Part shown: piece by piece, positions 6,987 to 8,369 of the stretch
Position numbering within the stretch: position 1 is the stretch's first letter
How the letters are laid out: every line of letters begins with the position of its first letter
Origin: Pseudomonadota bacterium
GTDB lineage: Bacteria > Pseudomonadota > Gammaproteobacteria > Pseudomonadales > UBA5518
NCBI GenBank assembly: GCA_022705125.1
Contig: JAKJFB010000110.1
Span: 1 to 8,369, forward strand
Direction of reading: 5' to 3'
DNA length: 8,369 bases
Translations under genes and position numbers: made by a program
Notes under the pieces: generated by a model
Seen by the model: only the letters and a program-made list of their open reading frames with translations
What the model was told of the DNA's origin: nothing
Database searches by the model: none

Positions 6987-7817
6987 TCAGCGTGGCGTCC
7001 TGGGCCCCGTGCGCTTGTGCGCGGTCCGAACGAAGGTCGCGACAATGCGTGCCGCGGTCGGCTCGTCTACCGGCTTTTGCTCGAGGAAGTCATCAATGGC
7101 CTCGTAGCTGCATCCCAGCGCAGCTTCATCTGGATGCAAGGGACGCAGCGTTTCCAGGTCCGCCGTGGGCACCTTGTGGACCAGCGCGTCGGGGGCTCCC
7201 ATCGTCGACGCCAACGCGCGAACGCGCCGCTTGGTGAGCCCTGCGAGCGGCGCGAGATCGCAGGCGCCATCGCCGTGCTTGGTGAAAAAACCCATCACTG
7301 CCTCCGCTGCGTGATCGGTGCCTATCACCAAGCCCTGCTCGGAATTGGCGATGGCGTACTGCACCACCATGCGCTCGCGCGCCTTGACGTTACCGCGCAC
7401 GAAGTCCGCCAGCGCAGGATCGGCGATGGTGTGACCGGCGGCCCCCATGGCGCGCATCGACGCATCCACCGCCGGCTGGATATCGATCGAGAGCGTGATG
7501 TCCGGTCGAATGAACGTGAGCGCGGCGTGCGCATCGGCCTCATCGCGCTGCGTTCCATACGGCAAACGGACCGCGATGAAGCGCGCCTGGCCACCGGTGA
7601 GGCGCACGCGTTCCACCGCCATCTGGCACAGGCGGCCCGCGGTCGAGGAGTCGACACCTCCGCTGATGCCGAGCACCAGGGCCCGGAGCGAGGTACGCAT
7701 CAGTTCCTCGACGAGAAACGCCACCCGCCGCTCGATCTCGCCGGTGGCGTCGAACTCGGCCGACACATGGAGCTCAAGGGCGATTTGTCGCTGCAGTTCC
7801 GCGGTTTGACTACGCAT
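6987..7817 (-). CDS. nadE: NH3-dependent NAD+ synthetase
   Basis: The 276-residue enzyme amidates deamido-NAD+ to NAD+ using ATP and ammonia, the last step of NAD biosynthesis in the cytoplasm. The N-type ATP pyrophosphatase loop SGGVDSS is at 52-58. Further family motifs are FIAVRLPYG (80-88), DFVRGNVKARERM (138-150), IGTDHAAEA (165-173), GFFTKHGDG (176-184), PTADLE (217-222), PDEAALG (229-235) and AHKR (266-269). It follows E. coli NadE (275 aa) nearly throughout and has no glutaminase domain, so it depends on free ammonia. Two differences are visible. A short extra segment lies around 122-136 (AMGAAGHTIADPALA), and the C-terminus ends TGPRTPR in place of the aromatic FDTWWK-like tail of E. 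coli-type enzymes. The ATG at 7817 overlaps the end of the small ORF upstream. It probably lies in the same transcript as the efflux pump gene. Confidence 0.95.
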   Translation of the reverse strand: MRSQTAELQRQIALELHVSAEFDATGEIERRVAFLVEELMRTSLRALVLGISGGVDSSTAGRLCQMAVERVRLTGGQARFIAVRLPYGTQRDEADAHAALTFIRPDITLSIDIQPAVDASMRAMGAAGHTIADPALADFVRGNVKARERMVVQYAIANSEQGLVIGTDHAAEAVMGFFTKHGDGACDLAPLAGLTKRRVRALASTMGAPDALVHKVPTADLETLRPLHPDEAALGCSYEAIDDFLEQKPVDEPTAARIVATFVRTAHKRTGPRTPR

Positions 7818-7977
7818 GGCGCCTCGCGTGGAAATCTAGAACGAATGCCAGATGAAGGTCAGCAGTATCACGGCAGGCCAGCACGAAGACGGCCGCGCAC
7901 ACGAGGATGGGCGCCACGGCACGCTTGAACAAGCCGCGACGCTCCGGGTCGAGAGCCACTTCGCGAGGTAGGTTCAT
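7810..7977 (-). pseudogene. Small membrane ORF, probably frameshifted
   Basis: An ATG at 7977, 12 bp after the stop of the efflux pump gene, opens a 55-codon frame beginning MNLPREVALDPERRGLFKRA followed by a hydrophobic run (VAPILVCAAVFVLAC). It then turns into polar, unpatterned sequence and ends at 7810, inside nadE. If one base is removed near 7871-7877, the frame instead continues as VILLTFIWHSF and stops at TAG 7836-7838. That gives a compact 46-residue protein with one long transmembrane helix, a far more natural product. I infer a single-base frameshift (mutation or sequence error) in a small inner-membrane protein. The family is not recognised. Its position suggests co-transcription with the metal efflux pump. 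Confidence 0.4.
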
Positions 7978-7989
7978 GGAGATCCCAGG

Positions 7990-8369
<380 letters not shown>

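Noticed and set aside
7017..7928. 303-codon plus-strand frame opposite nadE
   Set aside because: It is a shadow of nadE, whose family motifs cover the whole region on the other strand.

Overview
The window looks like chromosomal DNA from a high-GC gammaproteobacterium, most plausibly Xanthomonadales/Lysobacterales-like. This rests on an exonuclease I gene (sbcB is essentially a gammaproteobacterial gene), the strongly GC-biased third codon positions, and the mix of an EAL protein, a CzcA/CusA-type efflux pump and an E. coli-like NadE. The taxonomic call is inference; no marker gene is present.

Left part (1-2311): the C-terminal part of an EAL-domain cyclic-di-GMP phosphodiesterase enters from the left edge. 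It is followed 30 bp later on the same strand by a complete exodeoxyribonuclease I gene (sbcB). After a 190-bp spacer, a small membrane-anchored hypothetical gene starts at 2312, but its native sequence appears to stop near 2550.

Middle (about 2551-5299): a roughly 230-bp AT-richer segment of unknown origin (2551-2779) abuts a complete IS21-family insertion sequence. I delimit the IS to 2780-5299 (2520 bp). It carries istA and istB on the minus strand with an 8-bp overlap, TGT-type ends, and two copies of a roughly 20-bp terminal repeat at each end. The bases flanking the two ends do not form a target duplication, and the 3' half of the gene begun at 2312 does not reappear to the right. A deletion or rearrangement after insertion is therefore likely.

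Right part (5300-8369): two tightly coupled plus-strand genes follow. The first encodes an unrecognised 279-aa helical protein. The second encodes an SseB-family protein that seems to start at a CTG codon overlapping the first gene's stop. Converging on them from the right are minus-strand genes: the 3' end of a heavy-metal RND efflux pump (CzcA/CusA type), a tiny membrane ORF that looks frameshifted, and a complete nadE (NAD+ synthetase).

The least-described part is the two-gene unit 5367-6958, with a palindrome just upstream of it. I found no CRISPR array, tRNA, rRNA, recognisable defence system or riboswitch.
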